DNA of 64,000 bases. It comes from Pseudomonas fluorescens (GTDB lineage Bacteria > Pseudomonadota > Gammaproteobacteria > Pseudomonadales > Pseudomonadaceae). A program made the translations under genes and the position numbers. The stretch is taken from assembly GCF_902497895.1 (NCBI RefSeq), contig NZ_CABVHQ010000032.1, positions 1-64,000 of the forward strand, given 5' to 3'. Of the stretch, positions 47,574 to 56,811 are shown in pieces (within the stretch, counting starts at the first letter, position 1; each line of letters begins with the position of its first letter). The notes under the pieces are model-generated. The model had not been told where the DNA came from, did no database searches, and saw nothing but the letters and a program-made list of their open reading frames with translations.

Positions 47574-48965
47574 ATGAGCAGTACCCATAGCTCCAATGGC
47601 CTCGAACAGGGGCTTAAACCACGGCATGTGACCATGCTGTCGATCGCCGGTGTGATCGGCGCCGGGCTGTTCGTCGGCTCCGGACACGCCATCGCCGCAG
47701 CCGGTCCCGCTGTGCTGTTGGCCTATGCCGCCGCCGGTACCTTGGTGGTGTTGGTAATGCGCATGCTGGCCGAAATGGCCATTGCGTCGCCGGACACCGG
47801 CTCATTCTCGACCTATGCCGATCAGGCGATCGGTCACTGGGCCGGCTTCACCATCGGCTGGTTGTACTGGTGGTTCTGGGTGTTGGTGATCCCGCTGGAA
47901 GCCAACGCCGCCGCCACCATTCTCCACGCCTGGTTCCCCGATGTGGCGATCTGGGCGTTCACGCTGGTCATTACCTTGCTGCTAACGGTGACCAACCTGT
48001 TCAGTGTGAAGAATTACGGCGAGTTCGAATTCTGGTTCGCGCTAGTCAAGGTCGTCGCGATCATCGGCTTTATCATCCTTGGTGTGCTGGCGATCTTCGG
48101 CTTCCTGCCGGGCAGCCAGGTCAGCGGTGTTTCGCACCTGTTCGATACCCAAGGCTTCCTGCCCAACGGCATGGGCGCGGTCCTGGCCGCGATGCTGACT
48201 ACGATGTTCTCGTTCATGGGCACCGAAATCGTCACCATCGCCGCTGCCGAATCGAAAGATCCTGGCAAGCAAATCTCCAAGGCCACCAACTCGGTGATCT
48301 GGCGGATCGGTTTGTTCTACCTGGTGTCGATCTTCATCGTCGTGGCGCTGGTGCCGTGGAACGACTCAGGTCTGGCGCAGGTCGGTTCCTACCAGACCGT
48401 GCTCGACCGCATGGGCATTCCCAACGCCAAACTGATCGTTGATCTGGTGGTCCTGGTTGCCGTAACCAGCTGCCTGAATTCGGCACTGTATACCGCCTCG
48501 CGCATGCTCTTCTCCCTGGGCAAGCGCGGCGATGCCCCAGCCGTCGCGAAAATCACCAACAACAGTGGCACGCCTTACTGGGCGGTAATCCTGTCCACCG
48601 CGGCAGCCTTCCTCGCGGTATTCGCCAACTACGTGGCCCCGGCTGCGGTGTTCGAATTCCTCCTCGCCAGCTCCGGCGCCATTGCCTTGCTGGTGTACCT
48701 GGTGATTGCCGTGTCCCAACTGCGCATGCGTCAGAAGCGCATGGCTGTCGGCGAGAGGATCGACTACAAGATGTGGCTGTTTCCGGGCCTGACTTACGCG
48801 GTGATCGTGTTCATCGTCGGGGTGCTGGCGATCATGCTGTTCCAGGAAGCGCACCGCGTGGAGATCCTCGCGACTGGGCTGCTGAGTGTTCTGGTGGTTG
48901 CGGCCGGCCTGTTGGTTGCGCGTCGCCGCAGAATCGAGAAGCGTGGGGTGGTGGTGTTGAGTTGA
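47574..48965 (+). CDS. APC-family amino-acid permease (GabP-like)
   Basis: A 463-residue transporter with 12 predicted membrane helices. The family signature near the N-terminus is SIAGVIGAGLFVGSGHAIAA, followed by AEMAIASPDTGSFSTYAD. The sequence resembles GabP/AnsP-type proton symporters; GABA, beta-alanine or proline are likely substrates but not decided. AAGGTAG precedes ATG 47574. A strong bidirectional terminator follows at 48989. Confidence 0.9.
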   Translation: MSSTHSSNGLEQGLKPRHVTMLSIAGVIGAGLFVGSGHAIAAAGPAVLLAYAAAGTLVVLVMRMLAEMAIASPDTGSFSTYADQAIGHWAGFTIGWLYWWFWVLVIPLEANAAATILHAWFPDVAIWAFTLVITLLLTVTNLFSVKNYGEFEFWFALVKVVAIIGFIILGVLAIFGFLPGSQVSGVSHLFDTQGFLPNGMGAVLAAMLTTMFSFMGTEIVTIAAAESKDPGKQISKATNSVIWRIGLFYLVSIFIVVALVPWNDSGLAQVGSYQTVLDRMGIPNAKLIVDLVVLVAVTSCLNSALYTASRMLFSLGKRGDAPAVAKITNNSGTPYWAVILSTAAAFLAVFANYVAPAAVFEFLLASSGAIALLVYLVIAVSQLRMRQKRMAVGERIDYKMWLFPGLTYAVIVFIVGVLAIMLFQEAHRVEILATGLLSVLVVAAGLLVARRRRIEKRGVVVLS

Positions 48966-48988
48966 TGGTTTGATTTAATCGCTCAATG

Positions 48989-49026
48989 AAAACGGCCGCT
49001 GTCATTCCTGACAGCTGCCGTTTTTT
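48989..49026. terminator. Bidirectional terminator
   Basis: AAAACGGC and GCTGTCA (48989-49004) pair with TGACAGC and GCCGTTTT (49009-49024) with one internal mismatch pair, and T runs lie on both sides. It ends the permease gene and the minus-strand gene at 49053. Confidence 0.9.
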
Positions 49027-49052
49027 GTTTCCGGTGCTTTTAACGAACGGGT

Positions 49053-49511
49053 TTACTCTTCCGTTCCCAGCACTATATCGAGCATCTTTTTATAGCTGTC
49101 CAGCGCGGTCCCGAAATCAGCTATGACTTGAGGGTCTTGAAGCCAGAGCTGGGCTTGCTGGTGATCAGTACCGTCGGCCCACATGCGGTAATCAATCAGC
49201 ATGTCCGCGGCCAGGTGAGTGGAAGCCATCGCCTCGTTCTCAGCATTTTCCATGTCCAGCAGCTCTGGCTGTTTGTCGATAATCTTGCTCAGCGACATGA
49301 GCATTCTCACCAGCATATCTACGCGATTGGTGGTCTCTTCTGCGTCTTTCATGAAGAGGAACATCTCCAGGATGTCCGCCGGAATTACCTCGTCGTCCAG
49401 GCCGGTCGGCTCGTCGTACATTGCCGTGGGTCTTCTGATTCCCATGCGCAGTTGTTTGGCTTTGGTCTTCGCGCGTTTGGCGCGTTTCTGCTGTTTGTTC
49501 AGGGATGCCAT
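49053..49511 (-). CDS. Hypothetical protein, paralogue A
   Basis: A 152-residue protein with a highly basic start (MASLNKQQKRAKRAKTKAKQ) and an acidic helical body (DEVIPADILEMFLFMKDAEE). The same basic start and the order of the body recur in the protein at 50134-50535, so the two are duplicates that diverged. No signal peptide or membrane segment. ATG 49511 is the start shared with the paralogue. I recognise no domain; the basic tail could bind nucleic acid. Confidence 0.7.
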   Translation of the reverse strand: MASLNKQQKRAKRAKTKAKQLRMGIRRPTAMYDEPTGLDDEVIPADILEMFLFMKDAEETTNRVDMLVRMLMSLSKIIDKQPELLDMENAENEAMASTHLAADMLIDYRMWADGTDHQQAQLWLQDPQVIADFGTALDSYKKMLDIVLGTEE

Positions 49512-49598
49512 TGGTTTTGGTCGTTTTCTGGAGGGAGATTGCTGAGTATTAAAGCGCAAAGTGACGATCCAATAAATCATTCGTCCGGCATGCGGTTT

Positions 49599-49961
49599 CT
49601 ACTGTGGATTCTGACTGAACAGACGCTCCCAGCTCAATTCGGTACGCACTGCGTTCCAAATTGGGAATGTTTGGTAGAAGTCTCGCATGTGGCGCAGGTT
49701 TCGCTCATCGAAGCCTTTTCCGAACTCCCCAGTCAGCAGCTTGGCTAGCGTTGGCAGCAATCGCTTGCCATAGGCAGCCCGCTCAGCGCCCTCTTGCTCG
49801 AATTCAACAATATGCCGACCGATTTGCCAGCAGGTTTGAACTTGCAGTGTATCCACAGCCCGCAGCGCTTTCTGGCGCGCCTGCCGGATCAGTTCGCCGA
49901 GACTGACGAGTAGTGGCGCGAGTTGTGGATCTTGATCGTGGGTTGAGGTGGGTGTGCTCAT
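49599..49961 (-). pseudogene. Truncated YhcG/DUF1016 nuclease, N-terminal part only
   Basis: A 120-residue frame matching the N-terminal DUF1016 domain of YhcG-type PD-(D/E)xK proteins (WQIGRHIVEFEQEGAERAAY, then GFDERNLRHMRDFYQTF and RTELSW). Full members are about 350 residues; here the frame leaves the family right after RTELSW and ends 8 residues later. The nuclease half is missing, so it is a remnant. It lies between the two paralogous hypothetical genes. Confidence 0.8.
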
Positions 49962-50097
49962 GAGTCTTCCACAGCAGGGGCTGATGCGCGGTCGGGGACG
50001 TTGACCGAGGTGGAAGAAGAGGATGCCTGCAAACGCTGAGCGGTCTTTGTGGGAAGGGTCTGATTGATCGGAAGGAATAGGCGATAAACGAAAGCGA

Positions 50098-50127
50098 CCG
50101 CCGTCAATGATGACAGCGGCCGTTTTT
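50098..50127 (+). terminator. Hairpin with T run
   Basis: CCGCCGTCA at 50098-50106 pairs with TGACAGCGG at 50111-50119 with one mismatch, and five T end at 50127. The right arm shares TGACAGC with the terminator at 48989, fitting duplication of the neighbouring genes. Confidence 0.5.
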
Positions 50128-50133
50128 GTCGGG

Positions 50134-50535
50134 TTACGACTTCAGTAGCGCGTCCGACGCAGCAACGTAGTCGGCCTGGAATTGCGGGCTCTCGATCCAG
50201 GCAAGGGCTGCAGCCTCGTCCACTTCGGTGGACCACTGGCGATACTCGATAAGCGCCGCGAGGATGAAGTCCGTGGCGCCTTCTTCACCTTCCTGCTCAA
50301 GCACCAGTTCGAGCAAGGGATCTGCCAGGAAGACCGCACACATGGCTTGTTGGCTGGTGGTTTCGGCTGTGCGCATTTTCTTGAACAGCTCGGTCAGATC
50401 CACCGATTCAAAATCGATGCGATCGTCATTCGGATCCAGCGCTTCGACTGGGGCGCCTGCGCGTTGAGTTCGATTCTGCTTGGCCTTGGCTTTTGCGCGG
50501 GTGGCGCGTTTGTGTTGTTTGTTCGCGGATGCCAT
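50134..50535 (-). CDS. Hypothetical protein, paralogue B
   Basis: A 133-residue paralogue of the protein at 49053. It begins MASANKQHKRATRAKAKAKQ and continues with an acidic helical domain (VDLTELFKKMRTAETTSQQA, then EYRQWSTEVDEAAALAWIES). The body aligns with paralogue A around the YR-W and the W-xxPQ-xADY region. No known domain. GGAA is the only upstream site. Function unknown. Confidence 0.7.
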   Translation of the reverse strand: MASANKQHKRATRAKAKAKQNRTQRAGAPVEALDPNDDRIDFESVDLTELFKKMRTAETTSQQAMCAVFLADPLLELVLEQEGEEGATDFILAALIEYRQWSTEVDEAAALAWIESPQFQADYVAASDALLKS

Positions 50536-50577
50536 GGGCTTCGTTCCGTATTCCGTTGAGTAGGGCAGGCAGGTCAA

Positions 50578-51543
50578 TCAGGTGCGCGGCATTAAGCGCC
50601 CAGGCGTACCGGGAGCAAGCTCGCCGTTTTGCAGCCAGGACAATGCAATGGGCCATAGTGTGGCTTGGTACGGGCTGCGAAAAAAGGCGAAATGTCCGAC
50701 TTCCGCTTCTCCGATGTCTTCGGGTGCGATTCGCAGGTGCGAGTTTGAGCTGGCCTTGAAGTAGCCAAGCAATCGCTCGATGGCCGGGACAGTGCCATAA
50801 GGATCGTCGCTGAGGCTGATGGCAAGGGTTTGCGCGGTGACAGCGTGGAAGGGCAATTTATCGAGCAAGCGCCCGCTGGGACGCCTCTCGTACAGTGCCG
50901 TCGGGGTGCTCCAGTCCCGGACCACGCCAGCGGGCGTGTCTTCAAGCCAGCCCAGGCGCTTGCCGGGAAAGTAACCGAAGAACATCGTCACCAGCGGCAT
51001 CAACAGGTGCCATTTGCAGAACATTCGCCAACGCTTGGCCGATGCGTAGTCGCGCCAATAGGCGAACTGTGCGCCTACGGTCACCAGGCGTCGGATCAGG
51101 TATCCCGAGCTACCCAGTCCGGCTGCGCAGCCGCCGAAGCTGTGCCCGACCACATCTATGGGTTGGCCGGGAAACTCCCGGGTCGCCCGTTGCAACATAG
51201 CCTCGAAATCGAGCGCGCCCCAATCGGTCCATGACGCGTTGAAGCCGCGCAAGGATGCCGGTCGTGACTCGCCGATCCCGCGATAGTCGTAGGTGATGAC
51301 GTCGAAGCCGTTGGCAAACAGATAATCGGCGAAGCGAAAATAATGTCGGCAGCGCACCGAGGTCGCCGCGTTGATGATCACCACCGGGCGTTTGTTGTCC
51401 GTCCGGGGGTGACGCCAGGTGAAACCGCCGAGGGTGAAACCATCAGCGGCTACTTCCCTGAATGATTCACCGGGTTTCGTTTTGGGGGCAGTCTGCGCGG
51501 TGGTTGCCCGGAGCTCCGGCGCAGGCGTGGTCTGCTGAATCAT
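50578..51543 (-). CDS. Alpha/beta hydrolase
   Basis: A 321-residue hydrolase. The fold is marked by VITYDYRGIGES, the nucleophile elbow VVGHSFGG and later Asp and His in the C-terminal part (ISLSDDPYG, EVGHFAFFRS). No signal peptide; probably cytoplasmic. The start at 51543 is the first Met in front of the conserved region, with only a weak AGGGG upstream. Substrate unknown; esterase or lipase-like activity is likely. Confidence 0.85.
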   Translation of the reverse strand: MIQQTTPAPELRATTAQTAPKTKPGESFREVAADGFTLGGFTWRHPRTDNKRPVVIINAATSVRCRHYFRFADYLFANGFDVITYDYRGIGESRPASLRGFNASWTDWGALDFEAMLQRATREFPGQPIDVVGHSFGGCAAGLGSSGYLIRRLVTVGAQFAYWRDYASAKRWRMFCKWHLLMPLVTMFFGYFPGKRLGWLEDTPAGVVRDWSTPTALYERRPSGRLLDKLPFHAVTAQTLAISLSDDPYGTVPAIERLLGYFKASSNSHLRIAPEDIGEAEVGHFAFFRSPYQATLWPIALSWLQNGELAPGTPGRLMPRT

Positions 51544-51625
51544 GAGTGCTGGCGCCCCTATGCTGTTGATGCATTCCCCGCAAGACGTGTTGCAGGAGTC
51601 AGAAGCTAACAAATTCCCGGCAATA

Positions 51626-51657
51626 AAAAACCCCAGGGAAACACTCTTGGGGTTTTT
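51626..51657. terminator. Bidirectional terminator
   Basis: AAAAACCCCA at 51626-51635 pairs with TGGGGTTTTT at 51648-51657. On the minus strand it ends the O-antigen ligase gene that stops at 51671. Confidence 0.85.
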
Positions 51658-51670
51658 CGCTGCGAGCTCC

Positions 51671-52918
51671 TCAGGTAAATGGACGATTTTCAGATCTGTG
51701 GTTAACGGCGGCGTTCCTTTGATCGTGCTGCTCCGAGCGCAATCGGGTCGCTGCCAATAAGGCCAGGGGGATCCAGATCAGAAACCAGTGCTCCTTGGGT
51801 CGGGAAAAAAATGCACTGCCTTCGGTGAGGCCGGCCATGAAGCCATAGACCACCAAAGTGGAGGCAATCAGCACGCAGGGTTGGTCACGATGCTGCCAAG
51901 CGTAAAACATGGCATAGGCATACATCATCAGCCACAGCGTCAGGCCAACCACGCCACCCTCAAACAGTACGCCGAGCACAATGTTGTGCGGGTCAGCCAA
52001 CGCATGCTGGGTCCCTTCGATCCAGAAGACTTGCGGGTGGGTAAAGCCCAGGCCAATCCATGGGCTTGCCTGGATTTGCCGCAGGGCTTCAGCCCAGATC
52101 GCGGGGCGGTAGGAGACCCCGCGGGCCATTAAATCATCCGATTGCGGGAGTGATTGGGTGGCAACGACGACTGCTACCGCCACGGCAATGACCAGCCACA
52201 GTCGATGTTTCCATTGAACAATGGCCATCCACAGGATGCAGCCGGCCATAGCCATAATCGGGGTGCGTGATCCGGTAAAGATCAGCAGTACCCAGAGCAC
52301 GACCATGGCGCTCAGAGGTAAAAGTGCGGTCGATCTGCTGCCCAGATACCAGCTGCTCAGCCAGTAAGCGCAAAAAAAGCCAAATACATGGGAGCTAAGC
52401 AGTGGGTTGTACAAGGCGCCATAACCATTCAGGCGGCCACCTTCTTCACTATAAAAGAAATAAACCATTGAGGCGGCGGCACAGACTACCGCAAGAATCG
52501 CTGCCAGCCTGGTCATGCCGTCAAGTCGGGCGGGGGATTTCAGGGTGATCAGCATCGCGGCAAACAGCAGCATCAAAATGTAGAGCGGGCGTTTACTCAT
52601 GGTCAGGGAAGTTTCTTCGGTGCCGGACCATTGCACCGAAATCAGGATGTAAGCCGAGAACAACAGAAACAGTCTTATCAAAGGAGAGCTTAATAATTGT
52701 TTGAGCAGCTGTGGCTCAAGGAGCAACACTATCAAGGTCGGTGCGGCAAGGGTGAGGTAGTAAAGCTTGTGATACAAGGCGCGATCACCGACCCAGAACA
52801 TCCCGCTGAGTAAGGCAAGCCAGCCGATGGGAAGCCAATACAATATGAGCCAGGTAGAAATTTTTCCAGTCTGAGCAGAGCCTCGATGGGTTGCTTTCAA
52901 TGATTGTGTGGTCGTCAT
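51671..52918 (-). CDS. O-antigen ligase / polymerase-family membrane protein
   Basis: A 415-residue integral membrane protein with about 11 hydrophobic segments and a large periplasmic loop containing RGVSYRPAIWAEALRQIQAS and the Wzy_C-family block DPHNIVLGVLFEGG. The intramembrane LLIFTGSRTPIMAMAG is another family mark. WaaL and Wzy share this fold, so ligation of O-antigen to the lipid A core, or polymerisation, are both possible. It is the last gene of a minus-strand glycan cluster. Confidence 0.85.
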   Translation of the reverse strand: MTTTQSLKATHRGSAQTGKISTWLILYWLPIGWLALLSGMFWVGDRALYHKLYYLTLAAPTLIVLLLEPQLLKQLLSSPLIRLFLLFSAYILISVQWSGTEETSLTMSKRPLYILMLLFAAMLITLKSPARLDGMTRLAAILAVVCAAASMVYFFYSEEGGRLNGYGALYNPLLSSHVFGFFCAYWLSSWYLGSRSTALLPLSAMVVLWVLLIFTGSRTPIMAMAGCILWMAIVQWKHRLWLVIAVAVAVVVATQSLPQSDDLMARGVSYRPAIWAEALRQIQASPWIGLGFTHPQVFWIEGTQHALADPHNIVLGVLFEGGVVGLTLWLMMYAYAMFYAWQHRDQPCVLIASTLVVYGFMAGLTEGSAFFSRPKEHWFLIWIPLALLAATRLRSEQHDQRNAAVNHRSENRPFT

Positions 52919-52944
52919 TCAGGTAAATACCGCGTCATTTATCG

Positions 52945-53817
52945 TTATGAGGCAAAAGCCAGGCGCCACAGACCCCGTAAAGTCTTTGCATTCCATGTTC
53001 TGAGCGGGAGTTGCGCCAGCAACTCGCGAGCGAGCTTTTTGTCCTGGCGCGCGCACTTGAGCAGCATCGAGTTGCGAAAGTTTGCGCACACCCGCGCATA
53101 GGCCGGGTGATCACTGAATTGTGCATAGGTGCGCAGAACGTTGTCGGTCATGAAACGATGATTTTTGTAGGTGTTATTGCCGTGCACGCGGTAGTTGGCC
53201 AGCACTTCGTTCAGTACATCGATGGAGTAACCTGCCCGGGTGATCTTTAGTTGAATCAACAAGTCTTCCAAACGAATCTGCGGATCGAAACCACCGACTT
53301 TTTCCAGTGCTTCACGACGAAACAGTAGCGTCGGTGCCGGCGCTCCTGGTTTGCGGTCGAGAAAAACATCCTTGAAGGCCAGGCGCCGCCGCGGTAGATC
53401 GCGGACCTTCCCTAGCGGGTGCCCTTCGGTATCTATTTCTTGAATATTGCCGGCACAAATCCCGACCTCGGGTTTATCCCTTAGATACGCAACTTGCAGT
53501 GCTATGCGCGCGGGCAGCATCACATCATCCGAACCGAAGGGCGCGATCAGGTTGCCCCGTGCCCGGGCTATGGTTTCGTTGAGGGTTCGCGACAAGCCTT
53601 GGTTTTCCTGCGCGAGAAAACTGAAACCATGGAGTTGCTGCAATCGCTGAATGCATTCGACGCTGCCATCTGTTGAACCATCATCGACCACTAATAGCTC
53701 AATGTTCGGGTAAGTCTGCGTGAGTACGCTGGTGATGCTCGCCTCGATAAAGGCGCAATGATTGTATGAAGCAATAATGATGCTGACCAAGGGTTGATCA
53801 GCCACGGACTGGGTCAT
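52945..53817 (-). CDS. Family 2 glycosyltransferase
   Basis: A 290-residue GT-A enzyme with SIIIASYNHCAFIEASITSV, VVDDGSTDGS, the metal motif GSDDVMLP and a later EDLLIQLKI. No membrane segment is seen, so it works at the cytoplasmic face. ATG 53817 is the Met before the first beta strand, with GAGAG upstream. It lies 10 nt after the preceding glycosyltransferase gene. Confidence 0.9.
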   Translation of the reverse strand: MTQSVADQPLVSIIIASYNHCAFIEASITSVLTQTYPNIELLVVDDGSTDGSVECIQRLQQLHGFSFLAQENQGLSRTLNETIARARGNLIAPFGSDDVMLPARIALQVAYLRDKPEVGICAGNIQEIDTEGHPLGKVRDLPRRRLAFKDVFLDRKPGAPAPTLLFRREALEKVGGFDPQIRLEDLLIQLKITRAGYSIDVLNEVLANYRVHGNNTYKNHRFMTDNVLRTYAQFSDHPAYARVCANFRNSMLLKCARQDKKLARELLAQLPLRTWNAKTLRGLWRLAFAS

Positions 53818-53827
53818 ACAGGCGCTC

Positions 53828-54784
53828 TCAGAAGGGGCACAGGCGCTGCCACAAGGCTCGCCAATGGGTGGGAGAGGGAATGACCGGCCAAGGCTCTGCC
53901 AGCAGTCCGGCGATCTGCTTGGCCAGGTGCCTGTAGCTATGATGGGTTTCGACAAAGGCGCGACCGGCCTGCGCGATGCGTTGCCCCAGCTGCGGGTCGC
54001 TGCGCAGCCTGGTGATATGTCCGCGCAGTTCTTCAAGGCTGCTGTAGAGCAGCAGGTGCTCACCGTCGCGCAGACCCAGCGCTGCCTCTTCCGTGCCCTG
54101 ACGCCAGGCCAGCAGTACGCAACCGCAAGCCATGGCCTCGAAGTTCTTTGCCATGTACTCGCCTAGCCCGATATCGGCGCTGATAAACAGGCGAATGCGG
54201 TTGAGCATCTGCCGATAAGGCTCACCCGGATCAGTGCGCAGTACCTGCAAGGGTTCAGTGGTGGCCAGCTGCTCAAGCAGCGATTTGCGTTGCGTATAGG
54301 TATCACTCGTCGTTCGGCCAATAAAACCTAACTCGATATCACGCTCGACCGACTCGGCAAATAACCTGGCCGGGTCATAACCTTTGGCCGTGAAACTCAC
54401 GTTGAAACCCTCAGCCTGCAAACGGGCCGCGATACCGGCTCCGGTAACCAGAACGCGTGCGCGGGGCAAACGACGATAGAACCGGCTGAATGCCCCGCAC
54501 CAGCGCGAGCGGGTCAGGTAGTTCTGGCAGGCATCTTCCTCGTAAACCAGCAAGCCGTTGAGTTGTGCCAAATAGTTCGTTTGGCGATACACATTCTTGA
54601 ACGGCAGATCCAGCAAGATTCGCTGAAAATCAGGCAGATCGAGATCGCCCAGGAATTTGCGCAAGTTACGTTGCTGACTTTTTGTCAGTCGGTGAACTTC
54701 AAGGGACGCCCGTTGCGCAAGCTCGTCGTATAACGTTGTCAGATCTGGCAGACGTTCGGCCGCGGTCAACACTAGAACGCGCAT
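53828..54784 (-). CDS. Glycosyltransferase, GT1/GT4-like (CgeB type)
   Basis: A 318-residue GT-B-fold protein. The C-terminal donor-binding half is clear: LGFIGRTTSDTYTQRKSLLE, then RLFISADIGLGEYMAKNFEA and MACGCVLLAWRQGTEEA, and ETHHSYRHLAKQI. It would add a sugar to a growing surface glycan. Its ATG overlaps the stop of the upstream glycosyltransferase by one base (TGATG). Confidence 0.86.
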   Translation of the reverse strand: MRVLVLTAAERLPDLTTLYDELAQRASLEVHRLTKSQQRNLRKFLGDLDLPDFQRILLDLPFKNVYRQTNYLAQLNGLLVYEEDACQNYLTRSRWCGAFSRFYRRLPRARVLVTGAGIAARLQAEGFNVSFTAKGYDPARLFAESVERDIELGFIGRTTSDTYTQRKSLLEQLATTEPLQVLRTDPGEPYRQMLNRIRLFISADIGLGEYMAKNFEAMACGCVLLAWRQGTEEAALGLRDGEHLLLYSSLEELRGHITRLRSDPQLGQRIAQAGRAFVETHHSYRHLAKQIAGLLAEPWPVIPSPTHWRALWQRLCPF

Positions 54785-55725
54785 CAGCCCAGTCCAGCCC
54801 CGAGTCGCAAAGCCTTTTTCAGATAGCTCCAGCGCAGTGCCTGCAAGGGCGACAAGCCCAGGGCATGCCGATAAAAACGTCGTGCCGCGGGCTTGTCACC
54901 AGCCAGCATGGCTGCACGAAACAACGACAGGTAACGTTGCGCCTCATACGCAGCTCGATAAACCTGGCACTCTTCGGGCAAGCTGGCGAAAACCTCGCGC
55001 AGCATGCCTTGGGCCACCGCCTTTTCGTCATGGCGGTCATGTCGCAAGCTGTCGGCGTGCTTATGGATTCGCGCCAGGGGTCGATTGGTCAGCGCGACGG
55101 GTGCGCTGACCAGCAGGTATGCAAAGACTGCAATGTCTTCTCCTGCTCGCAGCTCCTCGGGGTAGGGGCGCTGCAGCAACAGGTCGCGCCGAAATAGCGT
55201 GCGGCTGTGGGAGATGGATATTTTCTTGTCCAGCAGATAACGCCGAATCAGTTCCGGCGGCGAACCGGAGGCCGGAGTAGGCAGGCGAACCCGCTCACGA
55301 CCGTCGGCAAAAGCGCAGATGTGCGCACCCAGGATCATGCCTGCTGCGGGATTGTTGTGCAGTACTGCGCGCAGAGTCTCCAGAGCCTCGGGCAACAATT
55401 CATCATCGGCGTCCAGCAACAGCACATACTTACCGTGCGCAATACGAATCCCATGGTTGCGGGCGGCTGCCGGGCCGGCATTCTCCTGGTGGATGATGTG
55501 AATCCTGTCCGGGAACCGTTGGGCATACTCCTGGAGTACCTGCGCGGTGTGGTCCCGGGAGCCGTCGTTGACGACCAGCAACTCAATATCCTCAGCCCAC
55601 TGTGACAGTACCGAATCCAGTACCCGCGGCAGTACAGTTGCGTAGTTGTAAGCGGCGATAACAACACTGATCAGCGGCACAGGCAGTGTCACAGGTACGC
55701 TTGCCTTCCCTTCTAACGCTTGCAT
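54784..55725 (-). CDS. Family 2 glycosyltransferase
   Basis: A 313-residue GT-A enzyme with SVVIAAYNYATVLPRVLDSV, VVNDGSRDHT, the metal motif LLDADDELLP and RAGEDIAVFAY. ATG 55725 is chosen because AGGAAG lies 6 nt upstream; an earlier ATG at 55791 directly abuts AAGGGA with no spacing. It is the first gene of the cluster of three glycosyltransferases and the ligase, probably for the lipopolysaccharide core or O-chain. Confidence 0.9.
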   Translation of the reverse strand: MQALEGKASVPVTLPVPLISVVIAAYNYATVLPRVLDSVLSQWAEDIELLVVNDGSRDHTAQVLQEYAQRFPDRIHIIHQENAGPAAARNHGIRIAHGKYVLLLDADDELLPEALETLRAVLHNNPAAGMILGAHICAFADGRERVRLPTPASGSPPELIRRYLLDKKISISHSRTLFRRDLLLQRPYPEELRAGEDIAVFAYLLVSAPVALTNRPLARIHKHADSLRHDRHDEKAVAQGMLREVFASLPEECQVYRAAYEAQRYLSLFRAAMLAGDKPAARRFYRHALGLSPLQALRWSYLKKALRLGAGLG

Positions 55726-56056
55726 TTCAGCTTCCTGACTTGTTGCTGAAGATTTGGCGTCTGACCCGATTAACGCCCCCGGTATAAGCATTCCCTTGGG
55801 GGGTGGTTCTGGTCTGTAGGGAAATTCCCGCGTACCTGTCGGCAGCTTCTTTTTCGGAAGGGGATGTTGGATCGAAGGCTTGCGTGAGAATAAAGAGCTG
55901 ACTTGATCTAAACAGCGAGTCAGTAAGGCATAAACTTTTCGCAGTCGAACGGATCAACAGTACAGGGAGGGGATTTGCTCGGGGTGCCGCCGTTTTATGG
56001 CATAGCGTCTAATGGTCGTATTCATAGGGGTCTGTACGAACCTGGGAGTCGTCATC
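55726..56056. other. Divergent gap before the glycan cluster
   Basis: It must hold promoters for the glycan operon (minus) and the secreted protein at 56057 (plus). No gene or repeat is seen. Confidence 0.4.
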
Positions 56057-56512
56057 ATGAAGTCCTTCCACTTACTAGCGTTTTCAGGAGCGGTAGCGTT
56101 CATGTTGTCGGGGTTGCCAGCAGGGGTGCCGCAGGCTGCCACCGAGGAGCCGATTAATATGTCTGGCGTGCAGGTGGAGCCGCAACAGCAAAACGGAATT
56201 ACTTATTTGTCGGGGGGTATCGGTCTGGATGAGTCGCGGGCGATTCATCAGGCCAAGGGTTACAACCTGCACATGACCTTTGCGATCGGCCCGGACAATA
56301 AATACGTGCCTGATGTCGATGTAGTGGTTCAGAACATGCAGGGCAGTTCAGTGCTGAAGCTGAGTCAGGCAGGGCCTATCGTTTACGTTCAACTGCCGCC
56401 CGGTAAATACTCGGTGGTCGCCGCTCGCAATGGTCAGGAAAAACGCAATGATGCCGAGATCAAAGGCGGGGCTATTCGTGATCTGGTCTTCCATTGGAAT
56501 GATGGCTATTGA
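56057..56512 (+). CDS. Secreted protein of unknown function
   Basis: A 151-residue protein with a signal peptide (MKSFHLLAFSGAVAFMLSGL, cleavage near PQA-ATEEP). The mature part is short and beta-rich, with LPPGKYSVVAARNGQEK resembling a carboxypeptidase-regulatory or Cna-B-like strand pattern. GGGAG lies 9 nt before ATG 56057. It is probably periplasmic. A strong terminator follows. Confidence 0.75.
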   Translation: MKSFHLLAFSGAVAFMLSGLPAGVPQAATEEPINMSGVQVEPQQQNGITYLSGGIGLDESRAIHQAKGYNLHMTFAIGPDNKYVPDVDVVVQNMQGSSVLKLSQAGPIVYVQLPPGKYSVVAARNGQEKRNDAEIKGGAIRDLVFHWNDGY

Positions 56513-56558
56513 TCGCTGATTTCTGAAAAACCAATAGCGCGTCTTGAAAAACTGCAGG

Positions 56559-56593
56559 CCACAAAAAACCCGCACTAGGCGGGTTTTTTGTGG
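56559..56593. terminator. Strong bidirectional terminator
   Basis: CCACAAAAAACCCGC at 56559-56573 pairs perfectly with its complement at 56579-56593. It serves the secreted-protein gene and, on the minus strand, tRNA-Phe. Confidence 0.9.
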
Positions 56594-56632
56594 GCTTTCA
56601 TGTGATCTATAACACCACATGAAAACTGAATG

Positions 56633-56708
56633 TGGTGCCCAGAGACGGAATCGAACCGCCGACACGGGGATTTTCAATCCCCTGCTCTACCGACTGAGCT
56701 ATCTGGGC
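56633..56708 (-). tRNA. tRNA-Phe (anticodon GAA)
   Basis: The 76-nt gene folds as a cloverleaf with acceptor GCCCAGA pairing with TCTGGGC, the D arm AGCTCAGTCGGTAGAGC, the anticodon loop TTGAAAA, T loop GGTTCGATTCC and encoded CCA at 56633-56635. It precedes yggX in this genus as I recall. Confidence 0.97.
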
Positions 56709-56811
56709 AACGGGGCGCATTAAACTGGTTTTTCGGGGGGTCGTCAAGCAAGTTTTCAAAAAAAGTTTAATTATTACCGTCGCTTACGACCCAAGCCCCG
56801 ATAAAGCGGGG

